A stretch of DNA of 64,000 nucleotides from Mucilaginibacter sp. (lineage in GTDB: Bacteria; Bacteroidota; Bacteroidia; Sphingobacteriales; Sphingobacteriaceae): positions 62,001 to 126,000 of the forward strand of contig NZ_JANYGQ010000017.1 in the NCBI RefSeq assembly GCF_025359345.1, read 5' to 3'. Positions 54,341 through 62,273 of this stretch are shown here, in pieces. The notes below the pieces were generated by a model. That model ran no database searches. It saw only the letters and a list, made by a program, of their open reading frames with translations, and had not been told where the DNA came from. Within the stretch, counting starts at the first letter, position 1; each line of letters starts with the position of its first letter. The translations under genes and the position numbers were made by a program.

Positions 54341-54508
54341 ATGGAAATTAATTATTGGTGGCTTATCCCGTTTTTACTGCTTATGGCCTTGTTAGTAATC
54401 TGGCTGATTAAAAGAAACCAGAAGGACGAAAAGGTATTTGAGAAAAAGATCATTCAGTCGGAACTGAAGCCGGACGATGACGATCATGATGAACCCGTTC
54501 CGCATTAG
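54341..54508 (+). CDS. Small membrane protein
   Basis: The ATG at 54341 gives 55 residues: one helix (WWLIPFLLLMALLVIWLIK) and a charged, acidic tail (PDDDDHDEPVPH). An in-frame ATG at 54308 is possible but adds residues without support. No family recognised. It is divergent from the GRDP-like gene. Confidence 0.5.
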   Translation: MEINYWWLIPFLLLMALLVIWLIKRNQKDEKVFEKKIIQSELKPDDDDHDEPVPH

Positions 54509-54612
54509 AGAGTCGTCAATTAACTTCTAATAAAAAATGTTTTTTCAAAATAATATAGTAAGCCATAAAATATATTAGATTTAGATATAATAATATCTAA
54601 AGGCCTGGCCGG

Positions 54613-54744
54613 GTGAAAGAAGACAAGAAGCCAACTAAGTTTTGGATGAAAATTTCTCTTTTTCTCGGCAGGGAGATGAGCCTTACGCTCTTGTTTTGGA
54701 TACTTATCTTAATAATTATGCTCATCAGGAGCTGGTTTGTTTAA
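54613..54744 (+). CDS. Possible 43-residue membrane peptide
   Basis: GTG at 54613 to TAA at 54742 encodes a Lys-rich start, then one hydrophobic helix (SLTLLFWILILIIMLI). Its end overlaps the 3' end of the convergent GT-C-like gene by 36 bp. The hairpin TTAGATAT / ATATCTAA (54581-54600) precedes it. Coding status is uncertain. Confidence 0.3.
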   Translation: MKEDKKPTKFWMKISLFLGREMSLTLLFWILILIIMLIRSWFV

Positions 54745-56619
54745 TAATGAATGGTGGTTAACCCAATAGGTATCCATTAAACCCTTCCCGCTGAAAAGAC
54801 TACCGTTAACAATTAACTTAATTTTTTTAATAGCTGCAGCAGGTTTATCATTTAAAAGGGCGATGTATTCGTCATCATTGGTAACCAAACAGCCAACATA
54901 TAGTCCCATCTTTAACAGCTCGGGCGACGTTTTGTAGGTAAACCATTTACCGTCAGCCCGCATATAGCTTATCTGCACATGCGGAGGCTTGTTTACAAAG
55001 GCTTTTATTTTGCCCGGCAGGTTATATTGTACATCCAGCTTTATAAAATTGAAATTGGTTACCGGTATGGTGTCGGTCGGGGAAAACTCAAACCGTTTGA
55101 TGTGTTTAAATTGCAATGGTGCAGTCTTATCGTTCCGCTGTAATACAAGACGCTGCCTTTGGTTAGATGCGAAAGTATCAGCCAACGTATAATTGCGCAG
55201 GATGAAAAGATTTGCCAGGCTTTCGTCGTTAAACGGGTATCTGTTGTCGATAGCATCATAATCGTATATCAAAAAATTTGGGGCCTGTTTTACAAAGTAA
55301 TCGTAATTGATTTTTTCAAGTCCTTCGGTGTAGGCTGAAAACGACTGAAATACCGGCCGGGGCTTATAGTTTAATTTATTTTCAATCGCATACTCGCTAT
55401 CCCATGGAAAAACATCCACCGGTTTATTGCCGATAATATCCAATACCCTTTGAGGTACATATCGTTTGCCGGGATGATTAATATGTGATGCCGGTCTATA
55501 AGCAACAACCTGTTTTATATAGGTAACCGGTGCCGCTACCCGGCTGCTGAGCGAATAAGCAGCGCCACGGTTATACAGTACAAAGCCAAGGGCAAAAAGT
55601 ACGATGATCATGGAGTACTTCAAGGTTGATTTTTGAGCGTTACGGGCTGTAAAGTTGCAAAGCAGTACCAACGGGGCAAACGAAAAATATTCGTACAAGT
55701 GCTGCGCATCATTGCGCAAAACAGCTTGTTTTTGCAACAGGAATAGGAATACGATGCCCGCAATTGTGTACATGATTTGGTTATGTTTTTTCGCGGCTAC
55801 CTGTCGCCATAAACTATATAAAAGTAACGCGAGCATCGCCAGAAAAAGCAAATATAGCGCGGTCTCAATTACAGCATGGCTTTCATCAAGATACATCACA
55901 TCGTTATATCCCTTTATTATTTCGAGCGAGCCGGTTATATAGCTTAAAATTGAAACATTTAGCAATATCGCCGATAACATGATGAGTACAATAAACCAGG
56001 CAAACCAACCAAACAGGTTTATAATGGTTAGTTTTTTTGCAATAAACATGTTGATAAAATGACCACACAGCAATACCATGGCGATTAGGCCGGTATTCAT
56101 TTTTATATAAAAGGCCAGCATCGTTAGTGTAATTAGTATAGCAAGGTATAGGGGCCGCGGCTCAATAAAGGTCTTTATCATCCAGTAAATGATAAAGAAC
56201 AGTAATACCCACGAAGTATCGGAGCCAAAGCATGGATTAACCAGCAACGCCAGGCATATAACTATAGCAAAAGCCGATAGCTTATTAGTATTGTTTTTTA
56301 TAAAATCGGCAAAAACAAAATAGAAGTTGATGACTAAAAAAAGATCAAATAACGCCATTGCCAGGGCCGGAATCCCCTGCCCGGTGCGGGTGGAAAGATT
56401 AGCCAGCGGTCCGTAAGTATATACAATATCCTTACCCCATGCCCAATGTTTGGCAAACGCATAATCAAGTGTCACTTTCCACGATACATCCAGTCCCAGC
56501 CAGCTCGGACCCTTATCAACAAGATAATTGTTGATGGCAAACGGGGTGCTAACCATTAATGCAGCGAATACTGCAGCAAGGCATTGCCAGGAAAGGAGGG
56601 AGGAGAAAAGCTTTTTCAT
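54709..56619 (-). CDS. Large GT-C-like polytopic membrane protein
   Basis: A 636-residue protein with about ten to twelve membrane helices in residues 10-365 and a periplasmic C-terminal domain (about 370-636). The loop after the first helix has GLDVSWKVTLDYAFAKHWAWGKDIVYTYGPL, with Asp and aromatic residues like the first loop of GT-C glycosyltransferases. The C-terminal part has DVFPWDSEYAIEN and NFLIYDYDAID. It may move a lipid-linked sugar, but no catalytic motif can be proved. It is a single gene. Confidence 0.6.
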   Translation of the reverse strand: MKKLFSSLLSWQCLAAVFAALMVSTPFAINNYLVDKGPSWLGLDVSWKVTLDYAFAKHWAWGKDIVYTYGPLANLSTRTGQGIPALAMALFDLFLVINFYFVFADFIKNNTNKLSAFAIVICLALLVNPCFGSDTSWVLLFFIIYWMIKTFIEPRPLYLAILITLTMLAFYIKMNTGLIAMVLLCGHFINMFIAKKLTIINLFGWFAWFIVLIMLSAILLNVSILSYITGSLEIIKGYNDVMYLDESHAVIETALYLLFLAMLALLLYSLWRQVAAKKHNQIMYTIAGIVFLFLLQKQAVLRNDAQHLYEYFSFAPLVLLCNFTARNAQKSTLKYSMIIVLFALGFVLYNRGAAYSLSSRVAAPVTYIKQVVAYRPASHINHPGKRYVPQRVLDIIGNKPVDVFPWDSEYAIENKLNYKPRPVFQSFSAYTEGLEKINYDYFVKQAPNFLIYDYDAIDNRYPFNDESLANLFILRNYTLADTFASNQRQRLVLQRNDKTAPLQFKHIKRFEFSPTDTIPVTNFNFIKLDVQYNLPGKIKAFVNKPPHVQISYMRADGKWFTYKTSPELLKMGLYVGCLVTNDDEYIALLNDKPAAAIKKIKLIVNGSLFSGKGLMDTYWVNHHSLLNKPAPDEHNY

Positions 56620-56733
56620 TTAAGCTGTATTGCAATTGCCGGTTAATGGGTATAATAAATATACTCTTTAAATCGGGGTGAGGTTGCTTTGAGAAATCGC
56701 TTTTATAAGGACGCGGATTTACCATTCATTGCC

Positions 56734-56854
56734 GCACAGGGGGGGGGCCTGTGCTGGCATATTTATCCCCTCCAGGGAATGATGTTTGGTTCTGCATAAT
56801 ATTTATTCCCTGAAAGGGAATTACCCGTTAGCGCAGGGCACCGCCCTGCGCTAA
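56734..56854. repeat. GCACAGG / CCCTGAAAGGG palindromic repeat element, copy A
   Basis: Arms GCACAGG (56734-56740) and CCTGTGC (56748-56754) flank a nine-base G run (56739-56747). Then TTCCCT and AGGGAA (56806-56820) and a perfect 12-bp stem, TTAGCGCAGGGC and GCCCTGCGCTAA (56828-56854), ending 2 bp from the stop of the DUF1569 gene. The final stem may act as its terminator. Copy B is at 60185-60344. Confidence 0.65.
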
Positions 56855-56855
56855 A

Positions 56856-57302
56856 TTACGCCCCAAATTGCCGCAAATGATGATCGGTATGTTTATACAC
56901 AAACTGCCCAACCTGCTCCGGCGTCATTTTTCCGAAAAACCAGTATACAAGGTACGGGGGCCGGTAGTTAGCATATTCTTCAGTCAGCGCAATCCATTTC
57001 TTTTTTTCGGCTGATACATCACCTTCTTTTTCGGTAACCTTAAAGGCTGCCGCAGTAGGTGCATTCCGGCTCATTGGGGTTTCATCTTTCAGCATTTTTT
57101 TTAAAGTAGACTGGCCAAGCAAACGACCCAAAAACATTCTAGGGTGTTTTGTTTTACCCAAATACATTTCTTCCGCCAGTACGCAGTGTTTCAGCATCTG
57201 GTAAATATTCATGCTGCCCCATTGGGCGATGCTGTTTTCGTTAAGCGTGTTAATCCTGCCAATCAGTTCGTCCCTGGTCGGCTTGTCAAATATCGATTTC
57301 AT
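56856..57302 (-). CDS. DUF1569 (DinB-like) protein, paralogue 1
   Basis: The start at 57302 (SIFDKPTRDELIGRI) matches its paralogue; the frame is open to 57350. The 148 residues are a four-helix DinB/YfiT-like bundle: LNENSIAQWGSMNIYQMLKHCVLAEEM with the first His, and a C-terminal YKHTDHHLRQFG with two or three His that would bind metal. DUF1569 members are thought to be thiol- or metal-dependent enzymes, function unknown. It is the last gene of an AraC/DUF1569/VOC/DUF1569 operon. Confidence 0.85.
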   Translation of the reverse strand: MKSIFDKPTRDELIGRINTLNENSIAQWGSMNIYQMLKHCVLAEEMYLGKTKHPRMFLGRLLGQSTLKKMLKDETPMSRNAPTAAAFKVTEKEGDVSAEKKKWIALTEEYANYRPPYLVYWFFGKMTPEQVGQFVYKHTDHHLRQFGA

Positions 57303-57316
57303 CGGTTTTTTTACTC

Positions 57317-57733
57317 TTAATTTTTTATAAGTTGGGCCAGCGAAAACCAATTTCCCGAGTCGTCCTTAAACAACGCCTCGGTGCCATAAAATTCCTTTTT
57401 TGGGGCTTTGGTAAACTCAACGCCTTTTGCTTTTAGTTCTTCGTAAGTTGCGTATACATCGTTACAGGTAAAAACACCGCAGCCAAAGGTGCCGGCTTTT
57501 ATCAATGCACGCAAGCTTTCGGCGGCCTCCTTGCCGTACCAGTGGCCTTCTGCCACAGGTGTTAAGTTAATCTCCAAACCGGGTTGCTCCGGCGGCGCCA
57601 CAGTAAGCCAGCGCTGGCCGTTGCCCATAGGCACGTCAACTATTACTTTAAAGCCCAGTTTTTTGGTATAAAATTCGTATGCACTGTCCTGGTTAAGAAC
57701 AAATACATTCATGTGCGTTAGCGTGGTTATCAT
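57317..57733 (-). CDS. VOC-superfamily (glyoxalase-like) protein
   Basis: The start at 57733 (ITTLTHMNVFVLNQDSAYEFYTKKLGFKV) fits the family; the frame is open to 57784. The 138 residues form two VOC units and end in EALFKDDSGNWFSLAQL, where the last Glu/Asp ligand would be. Extradiol-type or fosfomycin-resistance-type activity cannot be told apart. It sits between two DUF1569 genes with 14-16 bp gaps. Confidence 0.86.
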   Translation of the reverse strand: MITTLTHMNVFVLNQDSAYEFYTKKLGFKVIVDVPMGNGQRWLTVAPPEQPGLEINLTPVAEGHWYGKEAAESLRALIKAGTFGCGVFTCNDVYATYEELKAKGVEFTKAPKKEFYGTEALFKDDSGNWFSLAQLIKN

Positions 57734-57749
57734 GTGTTTGGTGTTATGG

Positions 57750-58196
57750 TTAACTATTAAATTGCCGCAGGTGATGGTCGGCATGTTTATAGGATAAATA
57801 ACCTATTTGCTGGTTAGTTATTTTTCCGAAAAAAGCATGCTCCGAATCCATGTTTCCAAAATTTGCATAAGCCTCCAGTAATGCTATCCATTTCTTTTTC
57901 TCGGTGGCGAAATTGATGCCCGGTGGAAATACCTTTAGTTCAGGAATTGTCGGCAGGTTTCGCTTAACGGGGCGTGCATCGCCAATAATATCCTTCATGG
58001 CGACTTTGCCAAACAGGCGGCCTAAAAATATCCTTGTAAATTTTCTTTTTCCCTGCAGCATTTCTTCGTACATGGTACAGTGCGCCAGCATCTGGCGGAT
58101 ATCCATTTTGCCCCATTGGGCGGCGTTACTTTCGGTTAACGTGTTTATCCGGGCAATTATCTTATCCCGTGTATTTTGGTCAAATATTGTTTCCAT
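57750..58196 (-). CDS. DUF1569 (DinB-like) protein, paralogue 2
   Basis: The start at 58196 (ETIFDQNTRDKIIARI) parallels paralogue 1; a Met four codons upstream is an alternative. The 148 residues contain NTLTESNAAQWGKMDIRQMLAHCTMYEEM and the closing YKHADHHLRQF with the His set. The two DUF1569 genes come from a duplication and flank the VOC gene. Downstream of the AraC regulator, same strand. Confidence 0.85.
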   Translation of the reverse strand: METIFDQNTRDKIIARINTLTESNAAQWGKMDIRQMLAHCTMYEEMLQGKRKFTRIFLGRLFGKVAMKDIIGDARPVKRNLPTIPELKVFPPGINFATEKKKWIALLEAYANFGNMDSEHAFFGKITNQQIGYLSYKHADHHLRQFNS

Positions 58197-58253
58197 ATTA
58201 TGATGCAAATAACGCTTGCCGGTAAGGTAATCATTTCTTTAAAATTGCTGTTT

Positions 58254-58676
58254 TTATAGCCAGCCGCTTTTTTCGGCAAAGCAGGCAGGGACGAAACTCA
58301 ATGGCGATTTTTTTATTTGCTGTTGCAGATTTTGCTGCTGTGCCGCATAAGCAGAGGGACTTAAGCCAGCAACCCGTTTAAACAGCCCGCTGAAAGAGCT
58401 TAAACTTTCAAACCCTACGGCATAACAAACTTCAGAAACCGGGATGCCGGTTTTTAACAGCTCGCCCGCTTTTTCAATTCGGACATAAATTAAATACTGG
58501 TGCGGGGTTTTACCATACGTGTTTTTAAATGCGCGTATGAAATGGAATTTTGAGAACCAGGCTTCATCGGCGATGTTGTTTAAATCGATACTGTCGCCGT
58601 AATGGTCGTCGATATAGAGTTTTGCCTGCACTATACGCCGGTAAAAATATAGTTTTGGGTATTGATGGTTTTCCAT
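58254..58676 (-). CDS. AraC-family regulator, DNA-binding domain only
   Basis: The 140-residue protein consists of the two HTH motifs: SIDLNNIADEAWFSKFHFIRAFKNTYGKTPHQYLIYVRIEKA and VSEVCYAVGFESLSSFSGLFKRVAGLSPSAYA (split here for reading). It has no ligand-binding domain, so it may be controlled by abundance or a modification. It precedes the DUF1569/VOC genes with a 57-bp gap and probably regulates them. Confidence 0.88.
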   Translation of the reverse strand: MENHQYPKLYFYRRIVQAKLYIDDHYGDSIDLNNIADEAWFSKFHFIRAFKNTYGKTPHQYLIYVRIEKAGELLKTGIPVSEVCYAVGFESLSSFSGLFKRVAGLSPSAYAAQQQNLQQQIKKSPLSFVPACFAEKSGWL

Positions 58677-58852
58677 TTATTTGCTCGTGGCCGAATTACT
58701 AAGTTAGGAAACAAATTGGGGAAAATGCCTTGTATTAATCTATGTGGCCTTTTTAACTACGCGAGGTATTGTTTGAGGATATTAATTCCCTCCTCCTTTC
58801 TTAAAGAATGTTATTGCCTTATAAGTATATTCGCATACCTAAGACGGTATTG

Positions 58853-59434
58853 ATGAGCAAAGAAAGACTTCTCGAATTTTTTCAAAAGGGAAACCTCAAT
58901 TCGCCGGCTATACGGAATGAAATTGCCGGCCATTTTGCTTTTAAAACCGTCGCCAAGGGCCAGTTGCTGCTGGTTGCAGGTAAAATATCTGACGAATACT
59001 TTTTTTTAGATAAAGGATACCTGCGTTGCTTTGCCTATGATACTGAAGGCAACGAGGTAACTACCAACCTTTGTTCGCCGGGGCAAATAGTATTTGAAAT
59101 TTCATCATTTTTTAACCGCACCCGGTCGCAGGAAAACATACAGGCGCTTACCGATTGTGAGGGATGGTTTATCAACTTTGAGCAGTTGAATAACCTTTTT
59201 CATGCCTTGCCCGAGTTTCGTGAGTTTGGCCGCGGGGTACTGGTAAAAGGTTTCGCGGCGTTAAAAACCCGCATGCTTACCATGATCACTGAAACCGCCG
59301 AAGAACGTTATGCCCACTTGTTAAAAACCAATCCCGAAATTTTTCAGCATGCGCCATTAAAAAATATCGCATCGTATTTGGGAATTACAGATACTTCCTT
59401 AAGCCGTATCCGGAAAGAGTTTTCAAAAAAATAG
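58853..59434 (+). CDS. Crp/Fnr-family transcriptional regulator
   Basis: The ATG at 58853 (SKERLLEFFQKGN) is chosen; the open frame from 58808 adds residues without support. The 193 residues have a cyclic-nucleotide-binding jelly roll (KGQLLLVAGKISDEYFFLDKGYLRCF; NLCSPGQIVFE) and a C-terminal HTH (PLKNIASYLGITDTSLSRIRKEF). The usual cAMP-binding RxS residues are not visible, so the signal is unknown. It is followed 82 bp later by a membrane-protein gene. Confidence 0.88.
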   Translation: MSKERLLEFFQKGNLNSPAIRNEIAGHFAFKTVAKGQLLLVAGKISDEYFFLDKGYLRCFAYDTEGNEVTTNLCSPGQIVFEISSFFNRTRSQENIQALTDCEGWFINFEQLNNLFHALPEFREFGRGVLVKGFAALKTRMLTMITETAEERYAHLLKTNPEIFQHAPLKNIASYLGITDTSLSRIRKEFSKK

Positions 59435-59516
59435 CATAGTCCCCATTTCTTGCCAATTGGCAAGATACCTGCATTTTATAAGCAGTTCCTTTGCTTAGCA
59501 AAATAATTTGAAGCAA

Positions 59517-60185
59517 ATGGAAACGTTACCAATTTATATAAGCATTGTTTTTGTGCTTACTACATTACTTACGTTGTTGCTGCTGTGCAAGGCCGGTAGC
59601 AACTCAAAACCACTAATTGTAATTGCACTACTATGGCTGTCACTGCAGGCTATTGCGGGCCTCATGGGTTTTTATACCATCACCAAAGGCACTCCGCCGA
59701 GGTTTGGGCTACTCCTTGTGCCGCCTGTTGTTTTTATTGCCATGCTTTTTCTCACAAGAAAAGGCCGGACTTTTATCGATGGGTTTGACGTTAAAACTCT
59801 TACGTTACTGCACGTTGTGCGGATACCCGTCGAACTCACCCTGTACTGGTTGTTTCTGCACAAAGCAGTACCACAAGTTATGACCTTCGAAGGCCGGAAC
59901 TTTGACATCCTTTGCGGACTAACAGCACCTATTATTTATTATTTCGGCTATGTTAAAAATGTATTCGGGCGAAAGATAATGCTGGGATGGAACATGATTT
60001 GTTTACTGCTATTGGCCAATATTGTTGTTACGGCAGTTTTATCTGCGCCGTTCCCGTCCCAAAAACTTGCGTTCGACCAGCCGAATATTGCGATGCTTTA
60101 TTTCCCGTTTGTGTGGCTGCCTTGTTTTGTGGTGCCTGCGGTTTTGTTTGCACACGTGGTTAGTATAAGGCGGTTAGTGAAATAG
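59517..60185 (+). CDS. Polytopic membrane protein of unknown function
   Basis: The ATG at 59517 is preferred over TTG 59508. The 222 residues have about six helices (IYISIVFVLTTLLTLLLLC first; NIVVTAVLSAPF, WLPCFVVPAVLFAHVVSI last). A conserved-looking VVRIPVELTLYWLFLHKAVPQVMTFEGRNFDIL lies in the middle. No family with a known function is recognised. Confidence 0.65.
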   Translation: METLPIYISIVFVLTTLLTLLLLCKAGSNSKPLIVIALLWLSLQAIAGLMGFYTITKGTPPRFGLLLVPPVVFIAMLFLTRKGRTFIDGFDVKTLTLLHVVRIPVELTLYWLFLHKAVPQVMTFEGRNFDILCGLTAPIIYYFGYVKNVFGRKIMLGWNMICLLLLANIVVTAVLSAPFPSQKLAFDQPNIAMLYFPFVWLPCFVVPAVLFAHVVSIRRLVK

Positions 60186-60344
60186 CGCAGGCCTGCGATC
60201 TGCGCTGGCGGATGCCGCCCTTTCAGGGCTTAATGATTTGCGTTCAATACAAGAGTTGCTTTAAAAAACACGTCACTTTAATTTGAAACAATCTCCCAAG
60301 CCCCAAGGGGGCGCGATTCATCAGCACAGGTCGCAGGCCTGTGC
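60185..60344. repeat. GCACAGG-type palindromic repeat element, copy B
   Basis: Arms GCGCAG (60185-60190) and CTGCGC (60200-60205), then CGCCCTTTCAGGGC, the palindrome CCCCAAGGGG (60301-60310), and GCACAGG (60324-60330) with CCTGTGC (60338-60344). The last pair equals that of copy A. The left arm overlaps the stop of the membrane-protein gene. Confidence 0.6.
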
Positions 60345-60347
60345 GCT

Positions 60348-60389
60348 CAATTAAATTCATTAATCACTAAAGGTTAATGAATTTAATTG
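60348..60389. promoter_or_regulatory. Perfect 16-bp AT-rich inverted repeat before the GH76 gene
   Basis: CAATTAAATTCATTAA (60348-60363) and TTAATGAATTTAATTG (60374-60389) are exact complements with a 10-nt loop, about 100 bp before the GH76 start. It could be an operator or an RNA hairpin. Confidence 0.6.
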
Positions 60390-60489
60390 GGTGTTAATCG
60401 TTTTGTTAACCCCTTTTTTAATAGGGTGCGGCTATTCTTGTAAAGCCAATAAAAACACAAACCAAATTATTAACAAACAAACCTTTACT

Positions 60490-61614
60490 ATGAGAAACCA
60501 CGCTTACATTTTTTTGCTTGCCTTAGGGTTTGCCTGCCTGGGCTGCAGCAAATCGTACCAACCACCTGCGCCACAATCCTTAAAACCGGTGCCGGTTGTT
60601 CAGCCGGTAAATTTTACGCCGGCCGATGCCGACGCAGCTTATACCGCATTCAACAAATACTTTTATAACCCTACCGCCAAACTTTATTACAACGCCACCG
60701 ACAAAAGCGGTATTGGCGCGATATGGACCCAGGCCATCTACTGGGATTTGGCAATGGACGTTTATGAGCGCAAAAAGAGCGACGCCCAGATGCAAATGAT
60801 AACCGACATATACGCCGGCGGGGCAAACCAGTACGACAATTATAACTGGAACAATACCACTACCTGGTTTATTTATGACGATATGATGTGGTGGGTAACG
60901 GCCATGGCCCGAGCCAATCAGCTAACCGGCAACGCTGCCTATCTGCAAAATTCAATCGCGGGTTTTAACAGGGTTTGGAATGGCTCGTACGATCCGGTTA
61001 ACGGTGGCATGTTTTGGGATTTCCAGCACAGTGGTAAAAATGCCTGCATAAATTATCCTACGGTAATTGCAGCGGTGCGCCTGTATCAAATTACTAAGGA
61101 TACCACTTACCTTGCAAAGGCAAAATCGGTTTACGCATGGGCCAAAGCAAATCTCTTTAATACTAATGGCCAGGTGGCCGACCATAAAATAGGTAACAAT
61201 CCACCCGGCTACGAGAATTATACTTACAACCAGGGCACAGCTATTGGCGCTGCCGTAATGCTTTATAAAATTACAAATGATGCGAGTTACCTGGCTGATG
61301 CAAGACTAGCAGCCGATTACACCAAAAATAATATGTGCGTTGACGGTATACTTCCCGCGGAAGGCGATTTTAACGAGCAGGGTGTGCTGAAGGCCATATT
61401 TGCCCAGTACATAATGATGCTAATTAACGATGGCGGCCAACAGCAATACTTAAGCTGGATACAGCAAAATGTAAACACCGCATGGACAAACCGCGATAAG
61501 GCCCGTGACCTTACTTATCGCAACTATGCAGTTGCCTGCCCAACCGGTGTAATACAATCGTACGAAGCAAGCAGCGCCTTAACCTTTATGCAAATTTGCC
61601 CGCCATCGCAATAG
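60490..61614 (+). CDS. GH76 alpha-1,6-mannanase-like lipoprotein
   Basis: The ATG at 60490 gives a lipoprotein signal (LALGFACLGC, then SKS); a GTG frame from 60391 would add 33 residues. The 374-residue protein is an (alpha/alpha)6 barrel with the catalytic Asp pair in TWFIYDDMMWWVTAMARA (Asp 130 and 131), followed by GFNRVWNGSYDPVNGGMFWDF and NQGTAIGAAVMLYKIT. GH76 enzymes cut alpha-1,6-mannan backbones, as in yeast mannan. It would act at the cell surface or in the periplasm. There is no SusCD pair nearby. A terminator follows at 61658. Confidence 0.9.
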   Translation: MRNHAYIFLLALGFACLGCSKSYQPPAPQSLKPVPVVQPVNFTPADADAAYTAFNKYFYNPTAKLYYNATDKSGIGAIWTQAIYWDLAMDVYERKKSDAQMQMITDIYAGGANQYDNYNWNNTTTWFIYDDMMWWVTAMARANQLTGNAAYLQNSIAGFNRVWNGSYDPVNGGMFWDFQHSGKNACINYPTVIAAVRLYQITKDTTYLAKAKSVYAWAKANLFNTNGQVADHKIGNNPPGYENYTYNQGTAIGAAVMLYKITNDASYLADARLAADYTKNNMCVDGILPAEGDFNEQGVLKAIFAQYIMMLINDGGQQQYLSWIQQNVNTAWTNRDKARDLTYRNYAVACPTGVIQSYEASSALTFMQICPPSQ

Positions 61615-61657
61615 AATATAAAAGGACTGCAAATAGAAAATTACACAATTAAACGCG

Positions 61658-61689
61658 ACAGCCTGGTTTTTTAACCGGGCTGTTTTTTG
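61658..61689 (+). terminator. Rho-independent terminator of the GH76 gene
   Basis: ACAGCCTGGTT (61658-61668) pairs with AACCGGGCTGT (61673-61683) with one G-U pair, loop TTTT, followed by a T run. Confidence 0.8.
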
Positions 61690-61735
61690 TTTTGCATTAT
61701 AAGTACGATTGAAAATTGCTGTTTTTTTCGGCAGG

Positions 61736-61765
61736 TTGGGGAGTAACTCTACAATCATATTTATG
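61736..61765 (+). promoter_or_regulatory. Possible promoter of the small secreted protein
   Basis: TTG (61736-61738) and TATTTATG (61758-61765) are 19 bp apart, close to the Bacteroidetes consensus. It is about 105 bp upstream of the ATG at 61872. Confidence 0.35.
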
Positions 61766-61871
61766 TGTGAAATTATTAACTGTCTGATTTTTAGGTCTTT
61801 TGTGTGTATTTTAATCGTTGGCACCATTATGCATTATTGAGTCATATCATATTAAAAAACAAATTGTAATT

Positions 61872-62186
61872 ATGAAAAGATTCATTTTATCAGCAGCAGT
61901 ATTAGTAGTAGGCTTAGCCTCAGTAAAAGCAAATACCTTAAAGACCAACGTGCAAAACGTTGCGATTGTTAGCCAGGCAGATACCGGTAAAAAAACACCT
62001 ATTAAATTAGATGCCCTGCCCGACCCTATAAAAACTGTGCTTGGTACCGAAGTTTTTAAAACATGGGTACCAACAGATGCCTTTGCAGTAACCGCAGGCA
62101 CCGCTCAGTATTACGAAGTTGATGTTAAGAAAGGTACCGAAACAAAGGCGCTAAAATTTGACAAAGACGGAAAAATGATTCAGTAA
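61872..62186 (+). CDS. Small secreted protein of unknown function
   Basis: The ATG at 61872 gives a signal peptide (FILSAAVLVVGLASVKA) and a mature domain of about 80 residues ending QYYEVDVKKGTETKALKFDKDGKMIQ. This ending (a strand pair, YEV..KG.....KFDKDGK) is typical of the small PepSY-like periplasmic proteins of Bacteroidetes, probably binding or inhibiting something in the periplasm. The upstream ORF part (61818-61871) is unlikely to be coding. A strong terminator follows. Confidence 0.7.
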   Translation: MKRFILSAAVLVVGLASVKANTLKTNVQNVAIVSQADTGKKTPIKLDALPDPIKTVLGTEVFKTWVPTDAFAVTAGTAQYYEVDVKKGTETKALKFDKDGKMIQ

Positions 62187-62212
62187 ATTTCAGTTAATAT
62201 TGTTTTATCCCT

Positions 62213-62245
62213 CAAAAGCCCCCGATATACCGGGGGCTTTTGTAT
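62213..62245 (+). terminator. Rho-independent terminator
   Basis: CAAAAGCCCCCG (62213-62224) and CGGGGGCTTTTG (62231-62242) are exact complements, loop ATATAC. The T-rich tail is also the -7 box of the next gene. Confidence 0.88.
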
Positions 62246-62250
62246 TTTTG
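62243..62250 (+). promoter_or_regulatory. -7 box of the NtrC-type regulator gene
   Basis: TATTTTTG fits TAnnTTTG; 23 bp later comes the ATG at 62274. The box shares bases with the terminator stem end, so termination and initiation sites touch. Confidence 0.5.
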
Positions 62251-62273
62251 CCATACATCAACCCATATTACCT

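Noticed and set aside
60391..60489. 33-codon extension of GH76 with its own lipobox-like sequence
   Set aside because: A second, complete lipoprotein signal begins at 60490; the extension follows directly after a large hairpin and is probably leader.
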